Below, in pieces: positions 41,688 to 50,405 of a stretch of DNA of 60,296 nt. The notes under the pieces are model-generated. The model did not search any database. It was not told the DNA's origin and worked only from the letters and a program-made list of their open reading frames with translations. Origin of the DNA: an uncultured Blautia sp. (lineage in GTDB: Bacteria; Bacillota; Clostridia; Lachnospirales; Lachnospiraceae); contig CATXEA010000021.1 in the NCBI GenBank assembly GCA_958367245.1, forward strand, positions 1 to 60,296. The letters are read 5' to 3'. The translations under genes and the position numbers were made by a program. The first letter of the stretch is position 1. Every line of letters starts with the position of its first letter.

Positions 41688-43265
41688 TTATTCATAGTAA
41701 TAGTTGACACGGTAACAGTTAATTTCGGAATCTCCGCACAGCATTTCGAAGTTGACAAGTTTTTTGCTGCAGTTCACTTCGCTGAAGAGCGGCATTCCGG
41801 CCATAGATTTACCTCCCCAGCCGAAAAGTACGGTGTCGGAAGAGTCATCCAGAATCTGGGCAGAACCCATGGAAGCGGAATAGAAACCGTCAACAGAATA
41901 TTCTTTGAAAGCTGTTACAGTCTTCGTATTCTCATCAAGAGTGATTTTTAATACGCGGGAACGCTGCCTGCGTTTGCCTTCTTCGATTTCCTCTTCCGAA
42001 AGGACGGGATAGCCCATTATATTGACGCGGCATCCATTGTCAAAGAGAAGAAGGGAGCCGTCTTCTGTAAAGGTAACATTGTGCTGGCGATGGAACTGCT
42101 GGTCTTCGGAGAGATTAAAATCGTCAAGCTGTCCTCCGAGAAACCATAGGATTTCTCCGGTTTTACGGTCAATTTTGAGGATACTGTCAAGGTTTCGGTA
42201 GGAACAGACGAAATTGTTGTCCTTCGGGTCAATGGAAATGGCGTTAAAGTGAGCATAGTCAGACCAGAGTCTGCTGGCATTTGTATAATCGCCGCCTTCC
42301 ATACTTGCAGCGTAAAGTTCGGGATGCTCAGTGCTGTCCCACTCAAAAATACATTTTCCGTCTTTGATTTCCTGAAAAATACATGCAACTACATTGGCGC
42401 CGTATGCAGAACCGGCTACAGATTCAGGAATGTTATTTACTTTTTTCCCTACATAGGTGGTCAGGATGTAATGATTTTTTCCCAGAATCAGATAATCGTG
42501 ATTTTCCAGAGGATATCTGGCAGGAAGTTTATCTGTCTCTGTCATATAGGGAACCTCGCCTATTTTCTGATACTGTTCATTCAGAAGAATCAAAGCAGTG
42601 GTGCGATAACTGACTCCTGCAAGGTAGGGATGTTCCCGGGATGCGCGCGCCTGCAGGTAGGAGTAAATGACTTCTCCGTCCAGTTCTGTCCTTCGGAAAG
42701 GACCTGTATTGGAAACAGTAGCTTTGCGGTAAAAGACTACCTGTCCCTTTGTGTCGAATTTTACAACGAAGTCTCCAAAGGTAGTATAGTAGTAACCATC
42801 CTCAGAGCCCTCACCCAGCGGAGTGAGGAGAGGAAAATCGGACGGAAGAGTACGCAGAAAATAATTCTGACCGTCTACCGTGACAGTAATTTTATCTGTT
42901 GCGCTGATGGAGTCAAGAAGCAGGCTGTGAGATTGATTTTCCATTTTTTCTCCATTGATAAAAATTTCATGCCCGGTATCTTCCGTAGTGAAGATCGTGT
43001 CAAATTCTGTGTTTAAAGTCTGGCAGTCGAATTCTCTTTCGGTTCCGTTCAGAGGAAGGATTACAGGTTTGTTGTTTACGAGAAGTGTCAGAGAATCCTC
43101 TGCAGGCAGGGATTCTTCTTTTTGGGAGGAAGTCAGAGTGAGAATGTCGTCCAGCTTCCTGTGGGTATTGCGATACATATGAAGAGCTTTGGTAAAAGTA
43201 AAAATGCCCAAAATACAAAGGATAGTCAGACCGACAAGCAGTATGATTTTCTTTTTTTTGTCCAT
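41688..43265 (-). CDS. Arylsulfotransferase (ASST)-like membrane-anchored protein
   Basis: The 525-residue protein has one N-terminal transmembrane helix (about 7-27) that would anchor an extracellular beta-propeller. ASST family features appear in order: an N-terminal beta domain (about 55-140), then LENHDYLIL, SDYAHFNAISIDPKDNNFVCSYRN, ILWFLGGQ and RQHNVTFTEDGSLLLFDNG. Two of the histidines (HFNAI, QHNV) and the arginine (YRN) occupy places like the catalytic residues of bacterial PAPS-independent arylsulfate sulfotransferase. A sulfatase system lies 36 kb away in the same window, but no direct link is visible. AGAAAGGA precedes the ATG. Confidence 0.8.
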   Translation of the reverse strand: MDKKKKIILLVGLTILCILGIFTFTKALHMYRNTHRKLDDILTLTSSQKEESLPAEDSLTLLVNNKPVILPLNGTEREFDCQTLNTEFDTIFTTEDTGHEIFINGEKMENQSHSLLLDSISATDKITVTVDGQNYFLRTLPSDFPLLTPLGEGSEDGYYYTTFGDFVVKFDTKGQVVFYRKATVSNTGPFRRTELDGEVIYSYLQARASREHPYLAGVSYRTTALILLNEQYQKIGEVPYMTETDKLPARYPLENHDYLILGKNHYILTTYVGKKVNNIPESVAGSAYGANVVACIFQEIKDGKCIFEWDSTEHPELYAASMEGGDYTNASRLWSDYAHFNAISIDPKDNNFVCSYRNLDSILKIDRKTGEILWFLGGQLDDFNLSEDQQFHRQHNVTFTEDGSLLLFDNGCRVNIMGYPVLSEEEIEEGKRRQRSRVLKITLDENTKTVTAFKEYSVDGFYSASMGSAQILDDSSDTVLFGWGGKSMAGMPLFSEVNCSKKLVNFEMLCGDSEINCYRVNYYYE

Positions 43266-43340
43266 AGGTATTCCTTTCTTTTGTGTAAATAAGTATTTGC
43301 AGATTTCTTATTGTTTATGAGTATCCGAAGATACAGGGAT

Positions 43341-43349
43341 ATTATATCA
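43341..43349 (-). promoter_or_regulatory. Extended -10 promoter candidate for the ASST-like gene
   Basis: On the minus strand the sequence reads TGATATAAT, an extended -10 element. No good -35 box is present. The leader would be about 70 bases. Confidence 0.45.
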
Positions 43350-43442
43350 AAGGATTTCTTTTTTGGAAAGAAAATGACAGATAATTGTGGGTGCATAGTT
43401 TCGTATATAAACTGTACCCTTAAAAATAGTGAAAATTGGACA

Positions 43443-43471
43443 TTGAATTATATCCAGTTTTTGAGTATGAT
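43443..43471 (+). promoter_or_regulatory. Predicted promoter of the ECF S-component gene
   Basis: TTGAAT (43443-43448), 17 bases, TATGAT (43466-43471). The leader is only about 30 bases, too short for a riboswitch between this promoter and the gene. Confidence 0.6.
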
Positions 43472-43506
43472 TACTGCATCAAGAGAAAGAGAAGGGGAGG
43501 GGTATT

Positions 43507-44127
43507 ATGAATACTCAGAACAGTACAATCACGAAACTTGCACAGACTGCGCTTCTGGCAGCTCTTTGTTATGTATCTTTTACATTTTTGCAGATAAAGA
43601 TTCCGATTCCGGGAGGAGATGCAACCTCGATTCATATTGGAAACGCTTTCTGTGTTCTGGCGGCTCTTCTGGTAGGAGGTCTGTATGGCGGTCTTGCAGG
43701 CGCCATCGGAATGGGTCTTGCAGATATCATGGACCCGGTATACATTACAGTCGCTCCGAAAACCTTTGTGTTAAAGCTTTGCATCGGTCTGATCACAGGT
43801 TTTGTTGCTCATAAGATTGCGAAGATTAATGAGAGCACGGACAAGAAATATGTATTCAAATGGAGCATTCTTGCTTCTGTCGCAGGTCTTGCTTTCAATG
43901 TTGTCGCAGACCCGATTGTGGGCTTCTTTTACAAAAAATTTATCATGGGACAGCCGCAGGAGCTTGCGGAAGCTCTGGCAAAGATGAGCGCTTTTACAAC
44001 TCTGTTCAACGCAGTTGTTTCCGTGATTCTTGTAGCAGTTCTTTACAATGCGCTTCGTCCGGTGCTGATTAAAAGCCATATCCTGACAATTACGGGAGCA
44101 GGAAAAAAAGTAGAAAAAACAGCATAA
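43507..44127 (+). CDS. ECF transporter S component, substrate unknown
   Basis: The 206-residue membrane protein has about six helices and the pattern of ECF substrate-binding components: a short hydrophilic start, LAALCYVSFTFLQIKIPIPGGDATSIHIGNAFCVLAALLVGG, then a Gly/Ala-rich helix pair. These proteins capture vitamins or cofactors and share a common EcfAAT energising module encoded elsewhere. The substrate cannot be read off; no riboswitch or biosynthetic neighbour helps. GAGGGG precedes the ATG. It is a single-gene transcript with its own promoter and terminator. Confidence 0.85.
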   Translation: MNTQNSTITKLAQTALLAALCYVSFTFLQIKIPIPGGDATSIHIGNAFCVLAALLVGGLYGGLAGAIGMGLADIMDPVYITVAPKTFVLKLCIGLITGFVAHKIAKINESTDKKYVFKWSILASVAGLAFNVVADPIVGFFYKKFIMGQPQELAEALAKMSAFTTLFNAVVSVILVAVLYNALRPVLIKSHILTITGAGKKVEKTA

Positions 44128-44137
44128 AAGAAAGCAT

Positions 44138-44185
44138 AAAAAAAGGGCGTCCGATACATATTTTCTGTATTGGACGCCCTTTTTT
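44138..44185. terminator. Strong bidirectional terminator
   Basis: GGGCGTCCGATACA and TGTATTGGACGCCC pair along 14 positions (one G-T wobble), flanked by A and T runs. It closes the ECF gene and the convergent ABC exporter operon. Confidence 0.93.
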
Positions 44186-44212
44186 GAATGCAGACAACAG
44201 CGGAGGGGATGT

Positions 44213-46318
44213 TCAGGCAGGGCTGTTCAGTTCACGCTCCAGATGTCTGACTGTGTGGATGTATACACCGAAAATAACGGCGGCTATAATAATGAGTACA
44301 CCGAAGCAGACAGCAAGTCCTGCGATTTCATCGGAAGAGAGCCGGCTGTCATTGGCAAACAGCATCAGGAAGTATAAAAGAGACATAAGAATCATTCCGA
44401 TGACAGAAGGAATCTTAAATACAATACTGCACTGACGGCTGATTTCGTCGGAAATCTGCTGCGGAGAAGCTCCTAATCTTCGCAGGTCGTCAAAAATATA
44501 CCGGTTATTTAAGGCAATGCTGCGGCATCGGGTATAGCCAATGACAAGGGCTGCAGTAAAGCAGATTGTAGCGATGAAGAGAAACAGCATCAGATATACG
44601 CCAAAAGTATCGAGGAAATCGTTGGAATCCAGACTTCGGAATTTCGGCATATACTTCCAGAATATACGGAAATCGGATGCGTCCGGATGAAGAAGACTGA
44701 GTCCGGAGCCTTTTTCCGTATCGCCCCAGTATACTTCGCCTCTTGCCTTGGCTTCAGCCTTTCCAACTCTGTCGTAGTAATAGCTGACCTTACATTCCGG
44801 GTCAAAAGCGCTTACAAAGGAGTGGAAAAACTCATCTGCAAAGTCATAATTATCCTTTCCGTTTACATTGAAAAGAATAAGATTTCCCTTCCAGTCAGGG
44901 GTGATTCCTTCCCCGATTTCCCTGTAGTCTGTGTCATTTAAGACGTAATAACTGCCGCGCTGTTCAAGAAACTGCCCGTAATGTAAAAATCCGTCAAATT
45001 CAGCAGAGAGCGTCTTTCGGGTACACATATTTGTGAAAAGCCCGGAAGAAGTATTGAAATTTCCGGTTTCACTGTCATTGTTTACGATTCGATATTTGCC
45101 TCTTGGAAGAGTAATTTCCTGACCTGTCATGCGCGTATAGCTCTCTGCGCTTATAAAGCGTTCTTCATGAAGCCGTTCCCTGTAGATAAGTGAAAATTTG
45201 CCGTTTTCATCCGGCTCTGACTGTGTGTTGCCGTCAACGCTTAAATCAATATAAGAGCATTCTTTCCAGTCTTTAAAGGTAAGATTATATTTTTCTCCAA
45301 GCTGTTCAATAGCTTCTCTTTCCGGAATTTCCTGATCTGAGGGGAAAGCGTACATATAATCATAAGGTCTTGCCTGAACCTCCATAATCTGACTGGTTCC
45401 CAGCATGGGAATATAGAAGATGGCAAAGCATCCTCCTGCAATAAGAACCGTACTGACAAGAAGGCTGTTTACAGTCTGTCTGCCCTGAAATTTCATCATA
45501 CTGCGCGATATGATTCCGCGGTAAGGGTGCTTTCTGTGAGAGAACCATCCGTGTACAACTGTGTGCAGCATAATCATATACAGACCTATAAATACAGGTG
45601 AATAGAGCAGATTATACCATACAGAGGGATAGAAATGAAGTTTGCGGATACAGAAAACAGGAATACAGTATCCTGCGGCAGCGCCTGCAAAAACAAGAAG
45701 AATCCCAACAGGGCCGCACCACTTTCCAAGGGCTTTTACAGGTTCATTTTTATGCTCTTCCTGTATGACATCCAGAATATCTGTGCGTCTCAGATAAATA
45801 TAGGAAAGCGCGCAGGCGCATCCGCAGACAAGAAGCAGGAAGAGGAAAGGAATATACAAACAACCGAAGTTTATAATAAAAACAGACTCCTTTGTGCTTG
45901 AAAAAATCAGTCGAAATCCCTTCCATAAAAACAGAACAAGGGGGAATCCGGCCAGAATTCCAAGAATCGAAGAGGTTCCGGAAAGAAAAAGCACTTCGCA
46001 GAACAGCCCCGGCGAAAGACGTTTTCTGGATGCTCCAAGCGCCATAAGGATACCGAGCTGTCTTGATTTTTTGCGGAAAAACAGAGTGGATGCATATACG
46101 GTAAATACAAGGCAGCCGAAGAGCGCCAGAACGAAAACTGCATACATCTGTTTCAGACTGTCGCCGCCGGACGGCAGGGTATTTGTGACAGTAGGAGAAT
46201 ACATGACAAGAGTGTATGCCGTAATTAGCATCAGGGAAATGAAATTACAGACCAGATAGAGAACAGCCTGTTTCCGGTCTGCCCTTTGGAGTTTTTGCTC
46301 TAATTTTTTCATCGTCAT
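44213..46318 (-). CDS. FtsX-type ABC permease, BceB-like
   Basis: This 701-residue membrane protein has the BceB-type plan: four N-terminal helices with an FtsX segment (LGILMALGASRKRLSPGLFCEVLFLSG), further helices, a large extracellular domain (about 330-570), then C-terminal helices with a second FtsX-like segment (FDDLRRLGASPQQISDEISRQ). Members export or shield against peptide antibiotics. Its ATG overlaps the ATPase stop as ATGA, so translation is coupled. A LytTR/GHKL two-component system is encoded divergently, in place of the usual BceRS pair. The substrate is unknown; a second ATG six bases in is a possible start. Confidence 0.88.
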   Translation of the reverse strand: MTMKKLEQKLQRADRKQAVLYLVCNFISLMLITAYTLVMYSPTVTNTLPSGGDSLKQMYAVFVLALFGCLVFTVYASTLFFRKKSRQLGILMALGASRKRLSPGLFCEVLFLSGTSSILGILAGFPLVLFLWKGFRLIFSSTKESVFIINFGCLYIPFLFLLLVCGCACALSYIYLRRTDILDVIQEEHKNEPVKALGKWCGPVGILLVFAGAAAGYCIPVFCIRKLHFYPSVWYNLLYSPVFIGLYMIMLHTVVHGWFSHRKHPYRGIISRSMMKFQGRQTVNSLLVSTVLIAGGCFAIFYIPMLGTSQIMEVQARPYDYMYAFPSDQEIPEREAIEQLGEKYNLTFKDWKECSYIDLSVDGNTQSEPDENGKFSLIYRERLHEERFISAESYTRMTGQEITLPRGKYRIVNNDSETGNFNTSSGLFTNMCTRKTLSAEFDGFLHYGQFLEQRGSYYVLNDTDYREIGEGITPDWKGNLILFNVNGKDNYDFADEFFHSFVSAFDPECKVSYYYDRVGKAEAKARGEVYWGDTEKGSGLSLLHPDASDFRIFWKYMPKFRSLDSNDFLDTFGVYLMLFLFIATICFTAALVIGYTRCRSIALNNRYIFDDLRRLGASPQQISDEISRQCSIVFKIPSVIGMILMSLLYFLMLFANDSRLSSDEIAGLAVCFGVLIIIAAVIFGVYIHTVRHLERELNSPA

Positions 46319-47061
46319 TCTTCATCACCACCCATTTCTTTAATGGAATCCAGCAGTTCGTCATGGAAGGCACGGCGGTCGCCTTTTTTCTCAAGCTGTC
46401 GGTACACAACTCCGTCTTTGAGCAGGATTACCCGATCGCAGAAAGAGGCGGAAAAGCTGTCATGTGTCACCATAAAGATTGTTGCATCCATGCGGCTTCT
46501 TGCATTTTCAAAGGATTCAATGACAGTTCTGCTTGACTTGGAATCCAGATTTCCGGTGGGCTCATCTGCAAGCAGAATCAGGGGATGATTTATGAGACTT
46601 CTGGCAACGGCGGTTCTCTGGCGCTCACCGCCTGAGATTTCAGCAGGATACTTATTGCGGATATGGCTGATGCCGAAAAGTTCCAGAAGACGGTCGCACA
46701 GAACCTCCCCTTCTCTGTCCACCTCTCCCTGAATAATGCGGGGAATCAGAATATTTTCTCTGACAGTAAGACCGTCCAGAAGCATAAAATCCTGAAAAAC
46801 AAAGCCCATTTTTTCGTTTCGGATACGGGCAAGCTCTGTCTCATTCATACCCTTCAGCTCCTGACCGCCCAGAGTGATTTTTCCCTCGTCAAAGGGAATA
46901 TAACAGGAAATACAGTTGAGAAGGGTACTTTTTCCGGAGCCGGAAGGTCCCATGACAGCTACGAATTCTCCCTGAGCAACGTGAAGGTCGATACCCTTTA
47001 AAACGGGATAAGTCTGTTTTCCTATTGTATAAGATTTCTTTAATCCATGTACATATAACAT
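46315..47061 (-). CDS. ABC transporter ATPase, BceA-like
   Basis: The 248-residue ATPase carries Walker A GPSGSGKST, the Q-loop FVFQDFMLLDGLTVREN, the signature ISGGERQRTAVARS, and Walker B LLADEPTGNLDSKS, followed by the H-loop THD. These are typical of the MacB/BceA (LolD-like) class that pairs with FtsX-type permeases. AAAGGAGG lies eight bases before the ATG. It is the first gene of the exporter operon, divergent from the response regulator across 242 bases, a gap in which no clear LytTR site pair was recognised. Confidence 0.92.
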   Translation of the reverse strand: MLYVHGLKKSYTIGKQTYPVLKGIDLHVAQGEFVAVMGPSGSGKSTLLNCISCYIPFDEGKITLGGQELKGMNETELARIRNEKMGFVFQDFMLLDGLTVRENILIPRIIQGEVDREGEVLCDRLLELFGISHIRNKYPAEISGGERQRTAVARSLINHPLILLADEPTGNLDSKSSRTVIESFENARSRMDATIFMVTHDSFSASFCDRVILLKDGVVYRQLEKKGDRRAFHDELLDSIKEMGGDEE

Positions 47062-47264
47062 GTGAAACGCCTCCTTTTATAACTTGGTAAACTTAGAATA
47101 GCACAAAAAAGAAACAGCAGAATAAGCCCTGTCATATTTGGAAGCTCAGATGTAATGAATGGAAACCCTTCGCAGAAAATGTAAAAAAATGCAGGGATTT
47201 TGTTATTTATTGCAGCAGTCTGAGCGAAATGGAAGAAAATAGTTTTCTCTTACAGCTCTGCCGA

Positions 47265-47273
47265 TGATATAAT
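47265..47273 (+). promoter_or_regulatory. Extended -10 promoter of the two-component operon
   Basis: TGATATAAT is a full extended -10 element with no good -35 box. The leader is about 25 bases before the response regulator start. Confidence 0.55.
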
Positions 47274-47303
47274 AGAAGGAGACGTAAGGAGGGAAGAACG
47301 GGA

Positions 47304-48014
47304 ATGCTGAGAATTGCCATATGTGATGATGAAGTGGAATCCAGAGATGCTCTGAGATTTCTTCTGGAGGATATTCTGCATGAGGATGAAAAAATCGTCT
47401 ACGAATTTGTAGCAGGAAAAAATGCTGCAGGATGGCTGAAAAAACATCCGGGAGAAGTAGACCTCTTATTTCTGGATGTGGAGATGAACGGAATGAACGG
47501 GCTGGAAACTGCGAAAGAAATAAGAGAATTTAACAGTGAATTACAGATTGTATTTGTTACCGGATTTACAGATTATGTGTTTGACGGATATCAGGTAGGA
47601 GCGCTTGATTATGTGGTAAAGCCTGTCAGAAAAGAACGTCTGATTCAGGTGATTGAAAGAGTGCGGATGCTGGAAAAGAAGCAGAAAAGTGAGGTATTCT
47701 GCATGAAAAATCAGGATGGAACTTATCGCTTTCTGTACAGGAAAATAGACTTTTTTTACAGTGATAAGCGTATCGTTACGCTTGTGACGGAAGGAAAAGA
47801 ATATCCCTTTTATGGAAAGCTTGATGAGGTAGAAGAACAGCTAAAAGGGAAATTTGTGCGTATCCATCAGAGATATCTGGTGAACCCGTGGAAGGTAGAT
47901 TATATTGAAAAGGAGCAGGTCTGCATCGGAGAGAATAAGCTTCCTGTCAGCCGCGGGATGAAGAAGGAAGCGTTATCAAGGATTGCTCATGCGATGTTAG
48001 AAGGTGGTTTCTGA
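47304..48014 (+). CDS. LytTR-family response regulator
   Basis: The 236-residue protein has a CheY-like receiver (residues 1-120) with the acidic pair Asp8/Asp9, phosphoacceptor Asp58 in LFLDVEM, and the conserved Lys in DYVVKPV. The LytTR DNA-binding domain follows (about 130-232; ending FVRIHQRYLVNPWKVDYI). It is co-transcribed with the kinase; its stop overlaps the kinase start by one base (TGATG). The divergent BceAB-like exporter is the natural target. GGAGGGAAGAA precedes the ATG. Confidence 0.92.
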   Translation: MLRIAICDDEVESRDALRFLLEDILHEDEKIVYEFVAGKNAAGWLKKHPGEVDLLFLDVEMNGMNGLETAKEIREFNSELQIVFVTGFTDYVFDGYQVGALDYVVKPVRKERLIQVIERVRMLEKKQKSEVFCMKNQDGTYRFLYRKIDFFYSDKRIVTLVTEGKEYPFYGKLDEVEEQLKGKFVRIHQRYLVNPWKVDYIEKEQVCIGENKLPVSRGMKKEALSRIAHAMLEGGF

Positions 48015-49264
48015 TGGAGAAAATAGTCTTTTTAGGAATGCTCCTGCTGTTGCTTATCCCGGGTGTTTTTGTGTATCAGACAGTAGGCTGTCTTTTTCCG
48101 CTGCATCCGGACTGGAAGAGAAGACTGATTTTGTTTTTTGGATGTACAGTCAGCGGAAATATGGTGATTTTTTTCGGTGACTGGGGAAATCTTCCGCCGT
48201 CTGCTGCGCTTTTTATGACAGGAATTCTTCTCGGATGCGAGGGAGGATTGATGAAGCGGGTGACTCTGGGGATGATGCTGGTGAGTACAATTTCCGCATA
48301 CAGCGCAATCCTTGATAATCTTCCGGGATTTGCCCCGGCTCCTGTGATGTATGTGATTTTGAGGGGAGCAGGTTTTTTGATTCTTTATCTTTGTGTGCGC
48401 AGACTTTCCCCTGACCGGGAATTTGAGCTTGGAGCAATGCTGTGGAGGGTTCTCCTGCTTCTGACTGTGGTTCCTGTAGGGATTGTGCTCAGTATTGTTC
48501 TGATGACCCCGGAGAACAGGAGCGGCAGCATATATGAACTGCTTTTTCTGGCAGGACTTTCGGTATTTTCCATTGTAGGGATTCTTGGAGCAGTGATTGT
48601 GTTTGACAGGCAGAACAGGCTGGAGGAGGCGCAGAATCTGGCTGAGATGAACAGGAAATATTACGAGACAATGGAGCAGCAGAACTTCGAGACAAGGCGG
48701 CTGAAACATGACCTTGCCAATCATCTTCAGGTGCTTGCCGCGCTTCCGGAAAATGAAAAAAATACTTATATTCAGGAGCTTGCGGGAAATCCTCTGTTCA
48801 CCGATACGCTGAAATACTGCGAGGACGACACGGTGAATGTGATTCTTGGAAGCAAAGCAGCACAGATGAAGCAAAAAGGCATAGAGTTTCGTGTAAAAGC
48901 AGATATCGGAGAGCATCTTCCTATGGAAAAAACAGATATATGCGCCATTTTTGGAAACCTGCTGGATAATGCTGCGGAGGCTGCGCAGAAGTGCAGAAAA
49001 GAGAGTTATGTAAGTCTGGAGACTCGCTTTGGCAGGGGAATGCTGGTACTTCGTGTGGAAAACCCTGTTCCGGATGGAGGTGAAGGTGGAAAAGGGAAAT
49101 TGTTTGGGATTCCCCATACCACAAAGGAAAACGAAGAAATGCACGGTTATGGTTTAAAGAGTGTGTCCCGTGCTGCGGAAAAATATGGTGGAAAGATAGA
49201 ATTGAGTCAGGAAGACGGCGTGTTTCGGGCGTTTTTGTACTGTGTATTTCAACGGGAAGACTGA
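48014..49264 (+). CDS. GHKL-family sensor histidine kinase
   Basis: The 416-residue kinase has about six N-terminal transmembrane helices (1-200), a short coiled-coil (about 205-225), the phosphorylation motif RRLKHDLANHLQ with the phospho-accepting His, and a C-terminal GHKL ATPase domain with the N box NLLDNAAEAA and the G box HGYGLKSV. It is of the AgrC/VirS/BlpH type that often senses peptides. Little sequence is exposed outside the membrane. With the LytTR regulator it would control the divergent ABC exporter. A hairpin terminator begins at its stop codon. Confidence 0.9.
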   Translation: MEKIVFLGMLLLLLIPGVFVYQTVGCLFPLHPDWKRRLILFFGCTVSGNMVIFFGDWGNLPPSAALFMTGILLGCEGGLMKRVTLGMMLVSTISAYSAILDNLPGFAPAPVMYVILRGAGFLILYLCVRRLSPDREFELGAMLWRVLLLLTVVPVGIVLSIVLMTPENRSGSIYELLFLAGLSVFSIVGILGAVIVFDRQNRLEEAQNLAEMNRKYYETMEQQNFETRRLKHDLANHLQVLAALPENEKNTYIQELAGNPLFTDTLKYCEDDTVNVILGSKAAQMKQKGIEFRVKADIGEHLPMEKTDICAIFGNLLDNAAEAAQKCRKESYVSLETRFGRGMLVLRVENPVPDGGEGGKGKLFGIPHTTKENEEMHGYGLKSVSRAAEKYGGKIELSQEDGVFRAFLYCVFQRED

Positions 49265-49310
49265 AAGGATTCCTTTTGCAGGGCAATCTGCAGAAGGAAT
49301 CCTTTGTTTT
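49264..49310 (+). terminator. Terminator after the sensor kinase gene
   Basis: An 18-pair stem (49264-49281 with 49288-49305, one wobble) surrounds a six-base loop and is followed by GTTTT. The U tail is short but the stem is very stable. Confidence 0.75.
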
Positions 49311-49320
49311 GGGGAATGTT

Positions 49321-50193
49321 TTATTTGAGGGGGACAGATTTTTTACGGATTTTTGTTGGAGTTGTACCGAAATGTTCATAAAACATTCTCCGGAAAAGCT
49401 TGTAATTGCTGAATCCGTGACGCTCCAGAATCCGGTGTACAGGCTCCGTAGTGGAAAGCAAATCCCTGTAAATAAAGGAAAGACGGTATTCATTCTGGTA
49501 TTCAAGGAAAGTAACGCCCATTCTCTTCTTGAAAAAACGACAGAAATATCCGGGCTGAAGAAAGGCAACTTCTGCAATTTCCTCCAGAGAAATTGATCGT
49601 TTATAATTGGCTGCAATGTAATTAAGAACAGCATTCATTCTGTCCAGATCTTTCTTTTTCTGACTGAGATCGGATTGAAAAACCTGTACGCTGAAGCTGT
49701 GATAAAGCTGATACAGGAGTTCAAAAAGAAGACTGTTGAATCGCAGAAGAAAGCCTGTGGGACGGATGTCATTGACAATCTGCATCTGTTCCAGAGTGGT
49801 TTTCAAAATAGAAAGCTTTGTCTGGATGACAGGATTTTGAGTATGAATATCCCATAGAAATAGGAGCTGCTGGACATTTGGAATATATTTTTCGAAAAAG
49901 TCCAGAGGAATCTGCAGAAGAATGGAAGTATTGGGTTGGGTGCATTTGGTGGAATGTGGAACATTGGCATTGATGAGAATACAGTCTCCCGGCGACAGGA
50001 CGGTAGTATTAGATTCTACAGTCACATCAAGGCTTCCTTCCTGAAGATAGATAATCTCTACAGCCCTGTGCCAGTGGGTAGGGATATAGCTGCCCTGATC
50101 CACGGAGGTATAAAATTTCACATTTGTGGTTTCTGTTACATCTATGATTTCATAGGAAATTGCTGCGGAATCTGCGGAAATCTTCTTATTCAT
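49321..50193 (-). CDS. AraC-family regulator of the GPH-GH5-GH43 operon
   Basis: The start at 50193 (MNKKISADS, 290 residues) is chosen because GGAGGGG lies seven bases before it; the longer frame adds a poorly placed hydrophobic tail. An N-terminal cupin (about 20-95, with THWHRAVEIIYLQEGSL) is followed by a C-terminal AraC DNA-binding domain (about 190-290; ISLEEIAEVAFLQPGYFCRFFKKRMG and VHRILERHGFSNYKLFRRMF). It is divergent from a GPH symporter, GH5 and GH43 operon and probably activates it in response to the sugar taken up. Confidence 0.9.
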   Translation of the reverse strand: MNKKISADSAAISYEIIDVTETTNVKFYTSVDQGSYIPTHWHRAVEIIYLQEGSLDVTVESNTTVLSPGDCILINANVPHSTKCTQPNTSILLQIPLDFFEKYIPNVQQLLFLWDIHTQNPVIQTKLSILKTTLEQMQIVNDIRPTGFLLRFNSLLFELLYQLYHSFSVQVFQSDLSQKKKDLDRMNAVLNYIAANYKRSISLEEIAEVAFLQPGYFCRFFKKRMGVTFLEYQNEYRLSFIYRDLLSTTEPVHRILERHGFSNYKLFRRMFYEHFGTTPTKIRKKSVPLK

Positions 50194-50239
50194 ATAAACC
50201 CCTCCATAAAAGAGCGCAATTAATAATATTGATAAAAAT

Positions 50240-50269
50240 ATCATATCACATAACAGAGAAATACTGCAA
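50240..50269 (-). promoter_or_regulatory. Predicted promoter of the AraC-family gene
   Basis: On the minus strand: TTGCAG (50269-50264), 18 bases, TATGAT (50245-50240), with a TG one base upstream of the -10 box. Confidence 0.6.
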
Positions 50270-50308
50270 GAGGAGAATATTGACCTATATTTTAGAAAGT
50301 TTCAGACC

Positions 50309-50337
50309 TAACATTTCTTTGTATCTCATGGTATTAT
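50309..50337 (+). promoter_or_regulatory. Predicted promoter of the GPH-GH5-GH43 operon
   Basis: TAACAT (50309-50314), 17 bases, TATTAT (50332-50337) with the extended TG at 50329-50330. A weak -35 box fits an activator-dependent promoter. Confidence 0.5.
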
Positions 50338-50405
50338 GGTATCATCAAGAACGAAGTTCACGGCCGAAGAACAGGAGTGTGATTGAAAATGGAGGAAAAA
50401 AAGAA

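Noticed and set aside
43266..43506. A riboswitch upstream of the ECF S-component gene
   Set aside because: The predicted promoter lies about 30 bases before the ribosome site, leaving no room for a known vitamin riboswitch, and no terminator hairpin is seen.
43311..43814. A 167-codon plus-strand frame overlapping the ECF gene in another frame
   Set aside because: Most of it is the S-component gene read out of frame; it is Cys/Ser/Arg-rich and lacks a ribosome site.
48032..49144. A 370-codon minus-strand frame opposite the sensor kinase
   Set aside because: Antisense shadow, rich in His, Gln and Ser with no domain pattern.
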